Shown here piece by piece: positions 1-9,201 of a stretch of DNA of 64,000 bases (positions within the stretch are counted from its first letter, which is position 1; every line of letters begins with the position of its first letter). This DNA is from Micromonospora kangleipakensis (GTDB taxonomy: Bacteria; Actinomycetota; Actinomycetes; Mycobacteriales; Micromonosporaceae). A program made the position numbers and the translations under genes. The notes under the pieces were generated by a model, which did not search any database, was not told the origin of the DNA, and saw nothing but the letters and a program-made list of their open reading frames with translations. Location of the stretch: positions 5,084,001 through 5,148,000 of the forward strand of contig NZ_SHLD01000001.1 in assembly GCF_004217615.1 (NCBI RefSeq). Direction: 5' to 3'.

Positions 1-291
1 CGGCGTGGGCTCGTCCGTTCGCGAATATGCGATCCAGTAGGACACGAGCATCACGAGGCCTCCAGCACCCACGACCGCCGAAGCGAGTCGCCAGGGATGG
101 CTCGGCATCAAGATGACCAAACTGATTACTAGCGGTGTGGCGAACTCTGCGAGGGTGAACAGCGCGATGAAGTGTCGGAGGGTGTTGGTCCGCCAGGCGT
201 CAGACTTGAGCTGGAAGACCAAGAACGCGATTGTCATCAGTGCCGTCGAGACACCCGCCATAGCTGAAAAGAAGCTGGTCCAGACGTCCAT
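1..291 (-). CDS. Small membrane protein, cut by left edge
   Basis: The reading frame stays open to the left edge, so only the first 97 residues are visible. Three hydrophobic stretches, roughly residues 8-27, 41-62 and 70-88, predict an integral membrane protein with short loops. The ATG start is chosen because the protein begins MDVWTSFFSAM; an AAGGAG lies about 14 nt upstream, rather far, and an in-frame GTG five codons earlier sits too close to it. No family is recognised. The codon use is less GC-rich than that of its neighbours. Confidence 0.6.
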   Translation of the reverse strand, partial: MDVWTSFFSAMAGVSTALMTIAFLVFQLKSDAWRTNTLRHFIALFTLAEFATPLVISLVILMPSHPWRLASAVVGAGGLVMLVSYWIAYSRTDEPTP

Positions 292-582
292 GGCTGACGC
301 CCCCACTCCTTCTTAAACTACCGACCTGGTGGCGCGTACCACTGTAGACACCCTGCGCGAGCCGCAAGGGCTCGGAGTTGACTGCGATCAGGAGGACCAG
401 GAGGTCACCGTTGCGATGACCCTCATTTTCGAGGTCCGCCATCTTCAAACGGACGGCCCGCACCGGGGAGGCGTCCTCTAGGCTTGGCTGCAGCCGATCC
501 AGATGCGACCGATGAAGTTGATCGGGCCTGCGTCGTCTTGGTGGATGACGGAAACGTTCAGCGACTGAGTTGGAGAAGCATC

Positions 583-1200
583 ATGAGGAAGATCAGCGCG
601 GGACTGTTCATCGCGCTCGACGGCGTCGTCGAGGCGCCCGATCAGTGGCACTTCCCGTACTACAACGAGGAGATGGGCGCTGCCGTGGACGCCACCCTCG
701 GCAGGGCCGACACGATGCTGTTCGGTCGCAGGACCTACGACAGCTTCGCCGGGGCGTGGCCCGAGCGGGAAGCGGCCGGCGGGGAGGACGCCCCGTTCGC
801 CAAAAAGCTCGGCGACGCCCGCAAGATCGTGGTGTCGAACCAGCAGCTCAAGTTCGTCTGGCGAAACTCCGAGCAGCTGCAGGGCGACCTCATCGAGGCC
901 GTCACCGCGTTGAAGAACGAAACCGCTGACGGCACCATCGGCATGAGCGGCTCGGTCTCCGTCGTCCGCCAGCTGCTGGCCGCGGGGCTGCTGGACGAGC
1001 TGCACCTGCTGGTGCATCCGATCGCCGTCCGCAAGGGCATGCGGCTGTTCGACGAGGGCGAGCCCCCGATCCCGCTCACCCTGATCTCGTCGCAGACCTT
1101 CAAGACCGGGGTCCTGAACCTCGTCTACTCCCCCGCCGAGTCGGTCGGCAACGCCAGCTATGAGGACGCCAAAGTCCACCTTCCCCAGCACGAACAGTAG
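583..1200 (+). CDS. Dihydrofolate reductase family protein (RibD C-terminal domain)
   Basis: 205 residues, the usual size for the stand-alone RibD_C/DHFR-like family. It starts MRKISAGLFIALDGVVEAP, the typical first strand and loop of this fold, then has LGRADTMLFGRRTYDSFA (cofactor-side helix) and a GMSGSVSVVRQLL segment matching the conserved Gly-Ser nucleotide-binding turn. Proteins of this group are cytosolic NAD(P)H-dependent reductases whose substrates are mostly unknown; they are rarely true folate enzymes. ATG is chosen over upstream in-frame codons because GGAGAA lies 5-6 nt before it. It stands alone, followed by scrambled remnants. Confidence 0.88.
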   Translation: MRKISAGLFIALDGVVEAPDQWHFPYYNEEMGAAVDATLGRADTMLFGRRTYDSFAGAWPEREAAGGEDAPFAKKLGDARKIVVSNQQLKFVWRNSEQLQGDLIEAVTALKNETADGTIGMSGSVSVVRQLLAAGLLDELHLLVHPIAVRKGMRLFDEGEPPIPLTLISSQTFKTGVLNLVYSPAESVGNASYEDAKVHLPQHEQ

Positions 1201-1429
1201 AACCCGGGCCCCGCGCTCCCGCGCGCAGGTAGGTCGCCCCGCCCGTGCGCCACCAGCTCAGGTGCCGGTACCCGGATCTCGACCCTGCTGCGCCGTCAGG
1301 TCCGGCCGTCAGAGATCGGCGTTCAGCCGGACTGCGGGTAGCCGATGCCTGCGGTGCAGCTGTCGGTGCGAAAGCGACGATGACCTCGTCCGAGCCGAGC
1401 CTCCAGCGGCCGTCAGTCAGCACGCTCAC
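1100..1429 (-). pseudogene. Remnant of a small coupled ORF (VSVL...)
   Basis: An open frame starting VSVLTDGRWRLGSDEV begins on a GTG that overlaps the stop of the frame before it (GTGA). It sits in the same place as the MSILRNGDEK ORF of the related cassette near 25 kb, with a weakly similar opening (V/M-S-V/I-L). It runs into the 3' end of the convergent reductase gene and loses any protein-like character after about 35 codons, so it is probably a truncated remnant rather than a working gene. Confidence 0.3.
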
Positions 1430-1444
1430 CGCACCCACCCGAGG

Positions 1445-1746
1445 AAGCGTCAATGCAGCGCGCCTGCCGGGAGCCAGGTCAGGTCCGCCGAGGCGCGTAC
1501 CAGTTGCGCGCCCATGTAGAGGGCGAGCGACACCGACGCGCCGTCGAACTCCGCGCGCAGCTCCCGCTGCCGGGTCCGGCACGGCCAGGGCGCGTCCCTC
1601 CTACAGCTCGCCCCGCGCCTGCCGGACGAGCACCTCCAGCACCGCGATACGGCGTAGCCGCCGGGCAACTCCCAGACCCATCGGTCGAAGACGAACCGAT
1701 ACCGCCGCATCAGCAACAGGTGCTCTCGTTTGTCCAGCACCGCCAC
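1445..1746 (-). pseudogene. Chimeric remnant: NUDIX 5' end joined to a conserved small protein
   Basis: The frame opens VAVLDKREHLLLMRRY and continues RWVWELPGGY, the start of a NUDIX hydrolase up to the beginning of the Nudix box; the catalytic REXXEE part is missing. It runs on into PWPCRTRQRELRAEFDGA and SLALYMGAQLVRASADLTW, which is nearly the same as the small protein at 25035-25255. A TGA then replaces the expected Arg codon after LPAGALH, cutting off a still-readable RFLGWVR tail. So at least two deletions or recombinations and one nonsense change are visible. A short piece in another frame (VLEVLVRQARGEL then stop) lies between the parts and may be a third gene end. Confidence 0.6.
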
Positions 1747-1794
1747 ATGCGACCATCCATCAAGGACAGGCTGAAGTCGAAGTGCGCGGATCCC

Positions 1795-3447
1795 TTACTG
1801 CGCGGCGACGGACATCCGCGCGCTGAGTTGGCCCTCGTTCCCGCTGCGATCCAGTCCGGACACGCAGTAGGAGAGCGGGCGGTCAGCCGGGGCGGTGGGG
1901 TCGACCCAACCGGTACCCCGGGTGGTGCCGATGAGCCGGGCCGCGTTGCCGTCCACGCGGTAGACGGCGAAGCTCGCGGCGCCGTCCCCGCGCCAGGTCA
2001 GCACCACCCCGCCGGCGTCCTCGCGCCGCGCGCCGGTGACCGCGGGTGCGGCCGGCGGCGCCGCTGGTAGCTGCGCCATCGCGGGCACCAGCGCCGGGCC
2101 GGCGTAGTGCGCCCCGCTGTACCGGCTGACCGCCCCGAGCTTGTCGGCGCGCACCTGCCTGGCGCTGAAGTGCACGCTCCCGCTCACCCCGTGCCGCCGG
2201 TTGAGGGCGAGCTGGCGGTCCAGCTCGGCCGGATCGCGCCAGGCGCCGCGCTCGCCCACCCGATAGTCGGCCTGGCCGATGTAGAGCTGCACCCGGGTGC
2301 CCCTCACCGTGGCCGCCCACCACGGCAGCAACTTGGCGTAGTCGGCCTTGCCGAACCCGATGTGCCAGTACAGCTGCGGCACGACGTAGTCCAGCCACTG
2401 CTCCCGGACCCAGAGTCGGGTGTCGGCGTAGATGTCGTCGTAGCTCTGCAGACCCGCGGTCGCCGAGCCGGCCGGGTCGGTGCGCTTGTTGCGCCAGATG
2501 CCGAACGGGCTGATGCCGAACTTCACCCACGGCTTGACCGCCTTGATCCGCTCGCTCATCTCGCGGACCAGCGTGTTCACGTTGTCCCGGCGCCAGGCGT
2601 GCTTGTCCGCGAACCGCCGGCCGTACCGGGCGAACGCCGCGCCGTCCGGGAAGTCCTGCCCGGCCTCCGGGTACGGGTAGAAGAAGTCGTCGAAATGGAC
2701 CCCGTCGACGTCGTACCGCTGGACCGCCTCCAGCATCGAGTCCTCGACGAACTTGCGCGCCTCGGGGACGCCCGGGTTGAAGTAGAGGCGGCTGCCTGGG
2801 CGGTCGGCGCTGGGATAGGTCACCACCCAGTCGCGGTGCCACCGCAGCGGGTGTGTCGGCGCGAGCTGGTCCAGCCTGGGGCCGGGCCCGCCCACCGTGG
2901 CCGGCTGCCCGCCCCGGTACGGGTTGAACCAGGCATGGAACTCCAGGTTGCGGGCGTGCGCCTCGGCGACCATGAACTCCATCGGGTCCCAGCCCGGGTC
3001 GCGGCCGTCGCGTCGCCCGGTCAGCCACTCCGACCACGGCGCGTACCTGGACGGCCAGAGCGCGTCCCCGCTCGGCCGCACGTGCACGAAGACCGCGTTG
3101 TGGTTCCGCCGCACGGCCAGGTCCAGCCAGCCCCGGAACTCCGCCCGCACCGTGTCGGCCGGCAGTCCGCGCCGGCTCGGCCAGTCGATGTTGTTCACCG
3201 TCGTGATCCACATGCCGCGCAGCTCGCGGGGCGCCCGGGCCGGCCGGCCGGCGCAGCTGGGGGTGCCGCCCGCCGCGCCGAAGGCGGCCGCGTGGCCCGG
3301 CTCCGGTGCACCACGGTCGCCAACAACGCGATCCCGCTGCGACCAGGCGCCGACCCCGACCGCCACGGCGAGCGCGGCGACCACCGCGACGAGCGCCTGG
3401 GTACGACGGCGGTGGGCGGGGGGAGCGGGCGGAGCGGCGGCGGGCAT
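1795..3447 (-). CDS. Secreted family 10-like glycosidase (GHL10/DUF187) with FN3-like tail
   Basis: 550 residues. The N-terminus is Pro/Ala/Arg-rich, then a hydrophobic segment (about residues 17-36) acts as signal or membrane anchor. The catalytic region from ELRGMWITTVNNIDWPS to about residue 450 is a TIM-barrel of the GHL10 type, with hallmark segments FHAWFNPYRGG, YFNPGVPEAR, DVDGVHFDDFFYPYP and VPQLYWHIGFG. The last 95 residues (TWRGDGAASFAVYRVDG to YCVSGLDRSGNEG) resemble a fibronectin-type domain. Members are thought to cut peptidoglycan or extracellular glycans; YngK and DigH (a denuded-glycan hydrolase) are related. It is alone on its strand, next to a D,D-carboxypeptidase, which suits a cell-wall role. 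Confidence 0.88.
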   Translation of the reverse strand: MPAAAPPAPPAHRRRTQALVAVVAALAVAVGVGAWSQRDRVVGDRGAPEPGHAAAFGAAGGTPSCAGRPARAPRELRGMWITTVNNIDWPSRRGLPADTVRAEFRGWLDLAVRRNHNAVFVHVRPSGDALWPSRYAPWSEWLTGRRDGRDPGWDPMEFMVAEAHARNLEFHAWFNPYRGGQPATVGGPGPRLDQLAPTHPLRWHRDWVVTYPSADRPGSRLYFNPGVPEARKFVEDSMLEAVQRYDVDGVHFDDFFYPYPEAGQDFPDGAAFARYGRRFADKHAWRRDNVNTLVREMSERIKAVKPWVKFGISPFGIWRNKRTDPAGSATAGLQSYDDIYADTRLWVREQWLDYVVPQLYWHIGFGKADYAKLLPWWAATVRGTRVQLYIGQADYRVGERGAWRDPAELDRQLALNRRHGVSGSVHFSARQVRADKLGAVSRYSGAHYAGPALVPAMAQLPAAPPAAPAVTGARREDAGGVVLTWRGDGAASFAVYRVDGNAARLIGTTRGTGWVDPTAPADRPLSYCVSGLDRSGNEGQLSARMSVAAQ

Positions 3448-3489
3448 TGGCCCAGTCTGCCCAATGCTGCCCTCGGGGTGAACCAGTTA

Positions 3490-3507
3490 GACCGTTACTT
3501 AACGGTC
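3490..3507. promoter_or_regulatory. Perfect inverted repeat, possible operator
   Basis: GACCGTT-ACTT-AACGGTC is a perfect 7-bp inverted repeat in the 276-bp gap between the divergently read GHL10 gene and the carboxypeptidase gene, 43 bp before the GHL10 start. It is AT-richer than its surroundings. It could bind a dimeric regulator; no candidate regulator adjoins it. Confidence 0.35.
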
Positions 3508-3723
3508 AGATAAGGCCTGCCACCAACGCTGTGTGACGTCAGCTGAAGCCTCGCCCTCGATGACACCGGCGCGGCGCGGCGCATCAGGAAGCTCGCGCGC
3601 CTGGTCGTTTGCACCCTTACCGCCCGAGATGACGCCGCCAGTGTGTCTTCTCCTCGCCGTCACCGCGGCGGGCTTTCTCCAATCGGACCGCGCCAGCCTT
3701 GCTGAGGATTACCGTACGTTAAC

Positions 3724-4932
3724 GTGACCATCATTCGGGTTACCGCCCTCACGCTCAGCGCCATCCTGGTTCCGCCCGCTATCGCGGTCGCGCCACCAAC
3801 GCGGGCGGCAGCCGCGCCGTACGTGCCATGCCCGGCCGTGAAGCCGCCGGTGCCCCCGCCTGCCATACCGTCTTCGCCTCCGGTCGACCCCGCCCAGGGG
3901 GCAGTCGGGGGGCAGGCGCTGGCGACGTCAGGACTGGCCATTCCTGCGGACGCGCCGATGGCGCCGGCTGTGACCGCCACCTCGTGGCTCGTGGCGGACC
4001 TCACCAGTGGTGAGGTTCTCGGCGGGTGCGGCTCCCACGAGCACCGAACGCCAGCCAGTGTGCAGAAGCTGCTGCTGGCGGCCGCCCTGATGCCCCGCCT
4101 CGATCCGGCCCAGGTCGTCGAGGTGACCAGGGCGGATCTGCACGATCTCGATCCGGCCAGTTCGCTGATGGGGGTGGCCGAGGGTGGCCGGTACTCGATC
4201 GAGAGCCTATGGCTGGGGCTCCTCCTCAGATCGGGGAACGACGCGGCCAACGTGCTGGCTCGCGTCGGCGGTGGCAACGCCGGTAGGCAGGGCGGAGTGC
4301 AGGCGATGAACGACGAAGCGCGCCGGCTGCGCGCGAACCAGACCCACGCTGCGACCCCCTCGGGCCTGGACGGCCCCGGTCAATACACCAGCGCATACGA
4401 CCTCGCGCTGATCGCGCGGGCCACCTTCGCCCGGGAAGACTTTCGGCGGTACATCGCGACCAGGGTGGCGCAGATACCGGCACGGCCGGGAACGCCGGGG
4501 TTCGAGATCACCCACGACAACACGCTGCTGGGCATATACCCCGGAACGCTCGGTGGGAAGACGGGCTTCACCGACCTGGCTCGGCAAACGTACGTCGGCG
4601 TGGCCGAACGCAACGGCCGACGGCTCGCGGTGACCCTGCTCGGAGCCGAGACCGCGCCGCTGGGGAGTTTCGGAGAGGCGGCAGCGCTGCTCAACTGGGG
4701 CTTCGCTCTTCCTCCCGACGCGTCCGTCGGCCGCCTGGTCGCGCCCGAAGAAAAGAAGTACGACCGTCCCGTAGTCCCGGTCAAAGGCGAGCCCCATGGT
4801 CGGGCAGAGGAACCGTCATCGTTCTCGTTGCCCACCGGGCTCGGGCTCGGCGCTGCCCTCGTACTGGCCGTTCTGATCCTGGCGGCTCCGTGGTGGCGCA
4901 CAGGTGCGCGGCGACGAGCTCGCCAACGGTAG
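3724..4932 (+). CDS. Membrane-anchored D-alanyl-D-alanine carboxypeptidase (S11)
   Basis: 402 residues with a signal peptide (residues 1-30), a Pro-rich linker, a penicillin-binding domain and a C-terminal membrane helix (about 371-391) followed by a basic tail. All three catalytic motifs are present: SVQK (Ser112, Lys115), SGN (170-172) and KTG (279-281). It trims the terminal D-Ala from peptidoglycan stem peptides outside the membrane, like DacA/PBP5 of actinobacteria. The GTG start has no clear ribosome-binding site; the start lies inside a 10-bp palindrome ACGTTAACGT, so a short leader is possible. It is monocistronic. Confidence 0.92.
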   Translation: MTIIRVTALTLSAILVPPAIAVAPPTRAAAAPYVPCPAVKPPVPPPAIPSSPPVDPAQGAVGGQALATSGLAIPADAPMAPAVTATSWLVADLTSGEVLGGCGSHEHRTPASVQKLLLAAALMPRLDPAQVVEVTRADLHDLDPASSLMGVAEGGRYSIESLWLGLLLRSGNDAANVLARVGGGNAGRQGGVQAMNDEARRLRANQTHAATPSGLDGPGQYTSAYDLALIARATFAREDFRRYIATRVAQIPARPGTPGFEITHDNTLLGIYPGTLGGKTGFTDLARQTYVGVAERNGRRLAVTLLGAETAPLGSFGEAAALLNWGFALPPDASVGRLVAPEEKKYDRPVVPVKGEPHGRAEEPSSFSLPTGLGLGAALVLAVLILAAPWWRTGARRRARQR

Positions 4933-5510
4933 GGACGTGGAGGCGGAGGAGGAGTTCCAAGCGGCACGCGCGCCATCAGGTCGCCACGGCCGTCGCGGGG
5001 ATGTAACGCAGACCGGCCGGCGGCTGAGGGGAGCGCGACGGCCCGCGAAGTTCGGGATGCACGGCGGCGCAGAGCGGGTGCGGTCGATCGGGCCTCGGGC
5101 GGGCGCACGAGCGACGGCATGACGGGGCCGCCGCGGCCAGGGGCGTCACTTGGCGTAGTAGAAGTCCGAGGCCTCCCCCGGCCCGCGCCGGCGCCTTGAT
5201 CTTCAGCGGCTGCCCGTGACCGAGCGAGCAGGTCGGTTGGCATGGCTGAGACCGGGTGGCAGATTTCAGGCGGGGCATGTGGGCCGTCCGCTGCCCGGGC
5301 TCTGAACGGCGTCGCCGGGCCTGGTGGCGTACCCGTCGGTCCGTCCATCCGCGACGGTGGCAGTCGGACGTGTCGGCTGCTGAGCTGAGGTCTCCGATGC
5401 GCGGCCGCGATCGGCCCGAGGCGTCCCGGTGGCGTCGCGAGCCGGCTCCCACGTCGCGTCGGACATGCCGGTCCGGACATCGATCACCAGCACCGCTCGA
5501 ACTCGGTGCG
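4933..5510. other. Non-coding stretch with a possible gene-end remnant
   Basis: No convincing gene. On the minus strand at about 5146-5230 a short frame ends ASDFYYAK-stop, and an adjacent frame reads LGHGQPLKIKAPA. Together they look like the C-terminal end of a lost secreted enzyme with a frameshift, but this is weak. The rest carries no codon bias that I can see. Confidence 0.3.
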
Positions 5511-5522
5511 GTAACCGGTTAC
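5511..5522. promoter_or_regulatory. LacI-type operator before GH39 gene
   Basis: GTAACCGGTTAC is a perfect 12-bp palindrome with the central CG typical of LacI/GalR-family operators. It lies 41 bp before the GH39 start. Similar palindromes precede the ABC operon and the GH35 gene, and two LacI regulators are encoded nearby. Confidence 0.6.
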
Positions 5523-5563
5523 AGTGCTCGGACCGGACCAACCGTGAGGCCTGGAGGTGCCCG

Positions 5564-7417
5564 GTGACGAACGTCAACGACCAGCAGCCGTCCGGCGCTC
5601 GATCCGATTGGGAGGCCCGGATCGCCCGGCGCAGCGACGACGGCGGCGTACGACCAGCACCGGAGCTGCCGCCGCCGGCCGGGCTGACCGCCCGCGAGGG
5701 CGTCGGCCACGTCCGCCTCTCCTGGCAGCCGGTGGACGGCGCCGTGGGCTACCTGGTGCACCGCGCCCCATTGGGCGACGGGACACCCGACGGCGGGTTC
5801 ACCCCGGTCGACCACCTCGGCGGTGACGTCCTCGCCGTGCCCGACACCTGGCACGTCGACACCACCGGCGAGCCTGGCCGGCGATACGCCTACGCGGTCG
5901 CCTCGGTGCCGGAGGTGACACGCACCGGAACGCTGAGCGAGCCGGTGCCGGCCACGGCCCGGCCCGTCGGCGACGAGCCGCCCACGGTGTCGCTGCGGCT
6001 GGACGCCGCGGCCGACGGGTCGGCCCTGCACCGGCCGTGGCGGCCGATGATCGGCAGTGAGCGGCTGTCCCAGCTGCTGTGCCGGGACACCTCGGGCGGC
6101 CGGGAGATCGGCATGGAACTGCTGGCCGCGCTGCGCCGGGTGCACGACGAGATCGGTGTCGACGCCGTCCGCGCGCACGCGATCCTGCACGACGACCTCG
6201 GTGTCTACCGCGAGGTGGACGGGCAGCCGGGGTACGACTTCAGCCGCGTCGACGAGGTCTACGACCTGCTCCTGTCGGTGGGGCTGCGACCGGTGGTCGA
6301 GATCGGATTCATGCCTCGTGAGCTGGCCAGCGACCCCGAGCGCACGGTGTTCGGCTACCGGGGTGTCATCTCCCCGCCCCGGGACTGGGACCGCTGGGCC
6401 GACCTGGTGCGCGCCCTGGTCGCCCACCTGCTCGACCGCTACGGCGAGCAGGTGCTCGGCTGGGACTTCGAGGTGTGGAACGAGGCGAACCTGGAGGTGT
6501 TCTGGTCGGGCACCCGGGAGGAGTGGATGAAGCTGTACGACGTAACGGCCCGCGCCGTCAAGGACGTCGACCCGCGCATCCCGGTCGGCGGGCCGTCCTC
6601 GGCGGCGGCCGGCTGGGTCGACGCGCTGCTGGAACATGCCGCCGCCTCTGGCGCTCCGGTGGACTTCGTCTCCACCCACACCTACGGCAGTCCCCCGCTG
6701 GACCTGCGGCCCACCCTGGCCCGGCTGGGCGTGCCGGACGCGCGGATCCTGTGGACCGAATGGGGGGTGACTCCCACCCACTTCCACCCGGTCAACGACG
6801 GCGCCTCCGCCGCGGCGTTCCTGCTCACCGGGATGCGGTCGGCGGCCGGTCGGGTCGACGCGCTGTCCTACTGGGTGGCCAGCGACCACTTCGAGGAACT
6901 CGGCCGGCCGCCCCGCCTGCTGCACGGCGGCTTCGGGCTGATCACCGTCGGGGGAATCGCCAAGCCGCGCTACCACGCGCTGTGGATGCTCGCCCAGCTC
7001 GGCGACACCGAACTGCCGGTCACCGCCGACGGGGACGGCGCAGGGGGCCTGGTGCAGACCTGGGCCAGCCGGCGCGACGACGGCAGCCTGGCGATCCTGG
7101 TGTGGAACAGCACCCTCGACCAGTCCAAGCGCGACGGAGCCGCGTCGCTGGCCCGGCGGGTCCGGCTGACCGTCGACGGGGCCGCCGGCCGGCCGGCGAT
7201 GGTCACCCGGCTCGACCGTGAGCACGGCGACGTCACCACCCTCGCACAGCGGCTCGGGGTCGGCGACTGGCCCACCGACGAGCAGTGGGAGGCGCTGCGC
7301 GCCGCCGACGCCCTGCCGGCGGAGAAGGTGCAGCCGGCCGGCGACGGCGTTGCCTGCGTCATCGATCTGGCGCTGCCGCAACCCGGCGTGGTCCTGGTCG
7401 AGCTCGCCGGGGCCTGA
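5564..7417 (+). CDS. GH39-type beta-xylosidase-like glycosidase with N-terminal FN3-like domain
   Basis: 617 residues, no signal peptide, so probably cytosolic. Residues about 45-140 form an FN3-like domain (HVRLSWQPVDGAVGYLVHRA). The GH39 TIM-barrel follows: WDFEVWNEANLEVFW carries the acid/base Glu (about residue 307) and ILWTEWGV the nucleophile Glu (about 399). A beta-rich C-terminal part ends in VIDLALPQPGVVLVELAG, common in this family. The GTG start has GGAGG 6 nt upstream; a longer frame upstream crosses the operator and is rejected. GH39 enzymes include beta-xylosidases and alpha-iduronidases; exact substrate cannot be told. Control by a neighbouring LacI protein is likely. Confidence 0.88.
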   Translation: MTNVNDQQPSGARSDWEARIARRSDDGGVRPAPELPPPAGLTAREGVGHVRLSWQPVDGAVGYLVHRAPLGDGTPDGGFTPVDHLGGDVLAVPDTWHVDTTGEPGRRYAYAVASVPEVTRTGTLSEPVPATARPVGDEPPTVSLRLDAAADGSALHRPWRPMIGSERLSQLLCRDTSGGREIGMELLAALRRVHDEIGVDAVRAHAILHDDLGVYREVDGQPGYDFSRVDEVYDLLLSVGLRPVVEIGFMPRELASDPERTVFGYRGVISPPRDWDRWADLVRALVAHLLDRYGEQVLGWDFEVWNEANLEVFWSGTREEWMKLYDVTARAVKDVDPRIPVGGPSSAAAGWVDALLEHAAASGAPVDFVSTHTYGSPPLDLRPTLARLGVPDARILWTEWGVTPTHFHPVNDGASAAAFLLTGMRSAAGRVDALSYWVASDHFEELGRPPRLLHGGFGLITVGGIAKPRYHALWMLAQLGDTELPVTADGDGAGGLVQTWASRRDDGSLAILVWNSTLDQSKRDGAASLARRVRLTVDGAAGRPAMVTRLDREHGDVTTLAQRLGVGDWPTDEQWEALRAADALPAEKVQPAGDGVACVIDLALPQPGVVLVELAGA

Positions 7418-7456
7418 CCGGGAAAGCGCCACCCCTCGGGCCGACGCCGTCGGAGC

Positions 7457-7530
7457 CACGTCACCGTGGGCTGGAACCCGGCGCCGGAGGCCGTCGGCTA
7501 CCTGGTGTGCCGGGCCGACGGGCGTCGTCG
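7457..7530 (+). pseudogene. FN3-like fragment, remnant of a second GH39-like gene
   Basis: VTVGWNPAPEAVGYLVCRADG closely resembles the opening FN3-like strand region of the GH39 protein just upstream (SWQPVDGAVGYLVHRA). The similarity stops after about 22 codons and the frame becomes Pro/Arg-rich. It is best read as what is left of a paralogue lying in tandem. Confidence 0.5.
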
Positions 7531-7543
7531 GCCCCGGCTGCCC

Positions 7544-7572
7544 GCGGCCGGAGCCGGCGAGGCTCCGGCCGC
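7544..7572. terminator. Bidirectional terminator hairpin
   Basis: A perfect 12-bp stem, GCGGCCGGAGCC paired with GGCTCCGGCCGC around a 5-nt loop. It lies between the convergent GH39 and GH144-like genes, 9 bp beyond the stop of the latter. There is no T-tract, as usual in high-GC actinobacteria. Confidence 0.75.
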
Positions 7573-7580
7573 GAACCCCG

Positions 7581-9149
7581 CTACTGCTCGGCTGGTACGG
7601 AGAACTCCTCGATCCGCATCACCGGGTGCAGGAACCGCTCAGCACCGCCGCGGGTGAACTCCTTCCGCAGGATGTCGCCGCCGTACAGGTTGCCGAGCGC
7701 GGCCATGATCATGCCCTGGTCGAGCGCCAGGTACCGCTTTGCTACCGTGCCGCTGCGTACGGCAATCGAGTCGTAGAAGCCGCCGGGCCCGTAGCTGTCG
7801 AACTCGTTGCGCAGCCGCGTCAGCTCGGCCTGCGCATCGGCCGGCGCGTAGCGCATGGCGAGGAACACCGCGTGCGGGGTCACGACACCGTCGCCGTACG
7901 CGGCGGGCAGCGGCTGAGCGGGGCGATCGGGGCAGCCCGCGAAGCCGTAGTCGACGCTGGTGCGCTCTTCATCGCTCGCGTAGCCGTTGGTGTCGAGCCC
8001 CATGGCGTCCACTCCGTACTCGCGGTAGCCACCCTGGGGATCCGAGGCCGGCGAGAAGCCCCAGTGGCCGTACCTCGCGTCGTTCATCCCGTGCTCGATC
8101 TGGCCGCGCACGTAGACCGGGTGGTTCCGGGCCCAACTGTCCGGGCCCCACTGCTCCTCGGGCACGAACATGTCCGGCATGAGCGCCTCGAACATGTCAC
8201 CGCCCCAGGTGGGCACGAACTGCAGGCCCCGGTAGCGGTAGGCGCCCTCGAAGACCGGCACGTCCAGGTACTCCCGCCACTCGCCGACCGGACGCATCTC
8301 CTGCCAGGACCAGTCGCAGGTGTCGGGGAAGGTCCGCCAGGGCGCGAAGTAGTGGGCGGGCGGCACCTGGCCGAGCGCGATCGCCACGTAGCTGATCATC
8401 CGGGTCTCGCTGTTGAACGCCCCGTACGTGTGGCAGGTGTAGTAGACGTCCGGACCGCGGTGCTCGTAGTTGCCCTTGGTCGAGCAGCCGGGGGGCGGCT
8501 CGACCCAGAAGCCGCCGCGCATCAGCCCGGCCGGCACATCCGGCCCGCGCGCCTGCGAGTCGTAGTAGAAGCCGAAGTCCATGGCGCCGAGCAGTGGGTC
8601 GGACTTGTGGCGCAGTTGCGGCACCCCGTTGTGCACGATCATCAGGGCGGCGGCGAGCCAGGCGTTGTCGACGCTGGACACGAAGGGATAGACGGTCGAG
8701 CCGTTCTCCGGCCAGGTCCGGAGCAGTTGCAGGGTGGCTGGGTCGTACCAGTTGTAGAACATGCCGGAGTCGGGGTGCCGCTCCAACCGGGCGAGCGAGT
8801 CGAGTGCGCGCGAGATGCGCTGCACCTGCTCCTGCTCTCCGATGACGTGCAGCTTGCGGGCGGTGATCGCCGACCAGATGTACGCACCGATGTTGGTGGG
8901 CGAGGTGTAACGGGCACGACTCGCCGGCGCGAGGGCGCCACCGATGTTGTCGGCGGGCAGCCCGGTCTGCGGGTCCGTCATCGCGGCCATCGATCGCCAC
9001 GTGTCGGTGGACCACGCGGTGATGGTGGACGGCGTGACGGCCGACGCCGGGAGGCCGGTCGATGGCGCCGCGGCGGCGCTGGCCGCGCCGGACGCGGCGA
9101 GGGTGAGCGAGAGTGCCGCCGCCAGGGCGGCACGGTAGGGACGGATCAT
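7581..9149 (-). CDS. Secreted glucoamylase-fold glycosidase (PF10091, GH144-like)
   Basis: 522 residues with a clear Sec signal peptide (residues 1-28, ending GAASAAAA). The mature part is an alpha/alpha barrel of the Glycoamylase (PF10091) type: SPTNIGAYIWSAI near the start, MFYNWYD, SSVDNAWLAAALMIV, a central FEALMPDMFVPE and a C-terminal RYLALDQGMIMAALGN. GH144 members of this fold are endo-beta-1,2-glucanases; other members are uncharacterised, so the substrate is inferred only. It is the last gene of the LacI-binding protein-permease run (52 bp after the second permease, no terminator between), so the imported sugar is probably its product. Confidence 0.8.
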   Translation of the reverse strand: MIRPYRAALAAALSLTLAASGAASAAAAPSTGLPASAVTPSTITAWSTDTWRSMAAMTDPQTGLPADNIGGALAPASRARYTSPTNIGAYIWSAITARKLHVIGEQEQVQRISRALDSLARLERHPDSGMFYNWYDPATLQLLRTWPENGSTVYPFVSSVDNAWLAAALMIVHNGVPQLRHKSDPLLGAMDFGFYYDSQARGPDVPAGLMRGGFWVEPPPGCSTKGNYEHRGPDVYYTCHTYGAFNSETRMISYVAIALGQVPPAHYFAPWRTFPDTCDWSWQEMRPVGEWREYLDVPVFEGAYRYRGLQFVPTWGGDMFEALMPDMFVPEEQWGPDSWARNHPVYVRGQIEHGMNDARYGHWGFSPASDPQGGYREYGVDAMGLDTNGYASDEERTSVDYGFAGCPDRPAQPLPAAYGDGVVTPHAVFLAMRYAPADAQAELTRLRNEFDSYGPGGFYDSIAVRSGTVAKRYLALDQGMIMAALGNLYGGDILRKEFTRGGAERFLHPVMRIEEFSVPAEQ

Positions 9150-9201
9150 TGGCTACCTCCGGAGGTCGATGGTTCCGGGTCGTCACGCCACCGTCGGCCG
9201 G

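Noticed and set aside
3716..3725. ACGTTAACGT palindrome at the carboxypeptidase start
   Set aside because: Ten bases only, and no second copy in the window; chance cannot be excluded.
4380..5480. 366-codon minus-strand frame over the carboxypeptidase end and the gap
   Set aside because: Low-complexity Arg/Pro/Ala sequence; no start signals; overlaps a certain gene.
5519..7459. 646-codon minus-strand frame opposite GH39
   Set aside because: A mirror frame caused by high GC; GH39 motifs on the plus strand are decisive.
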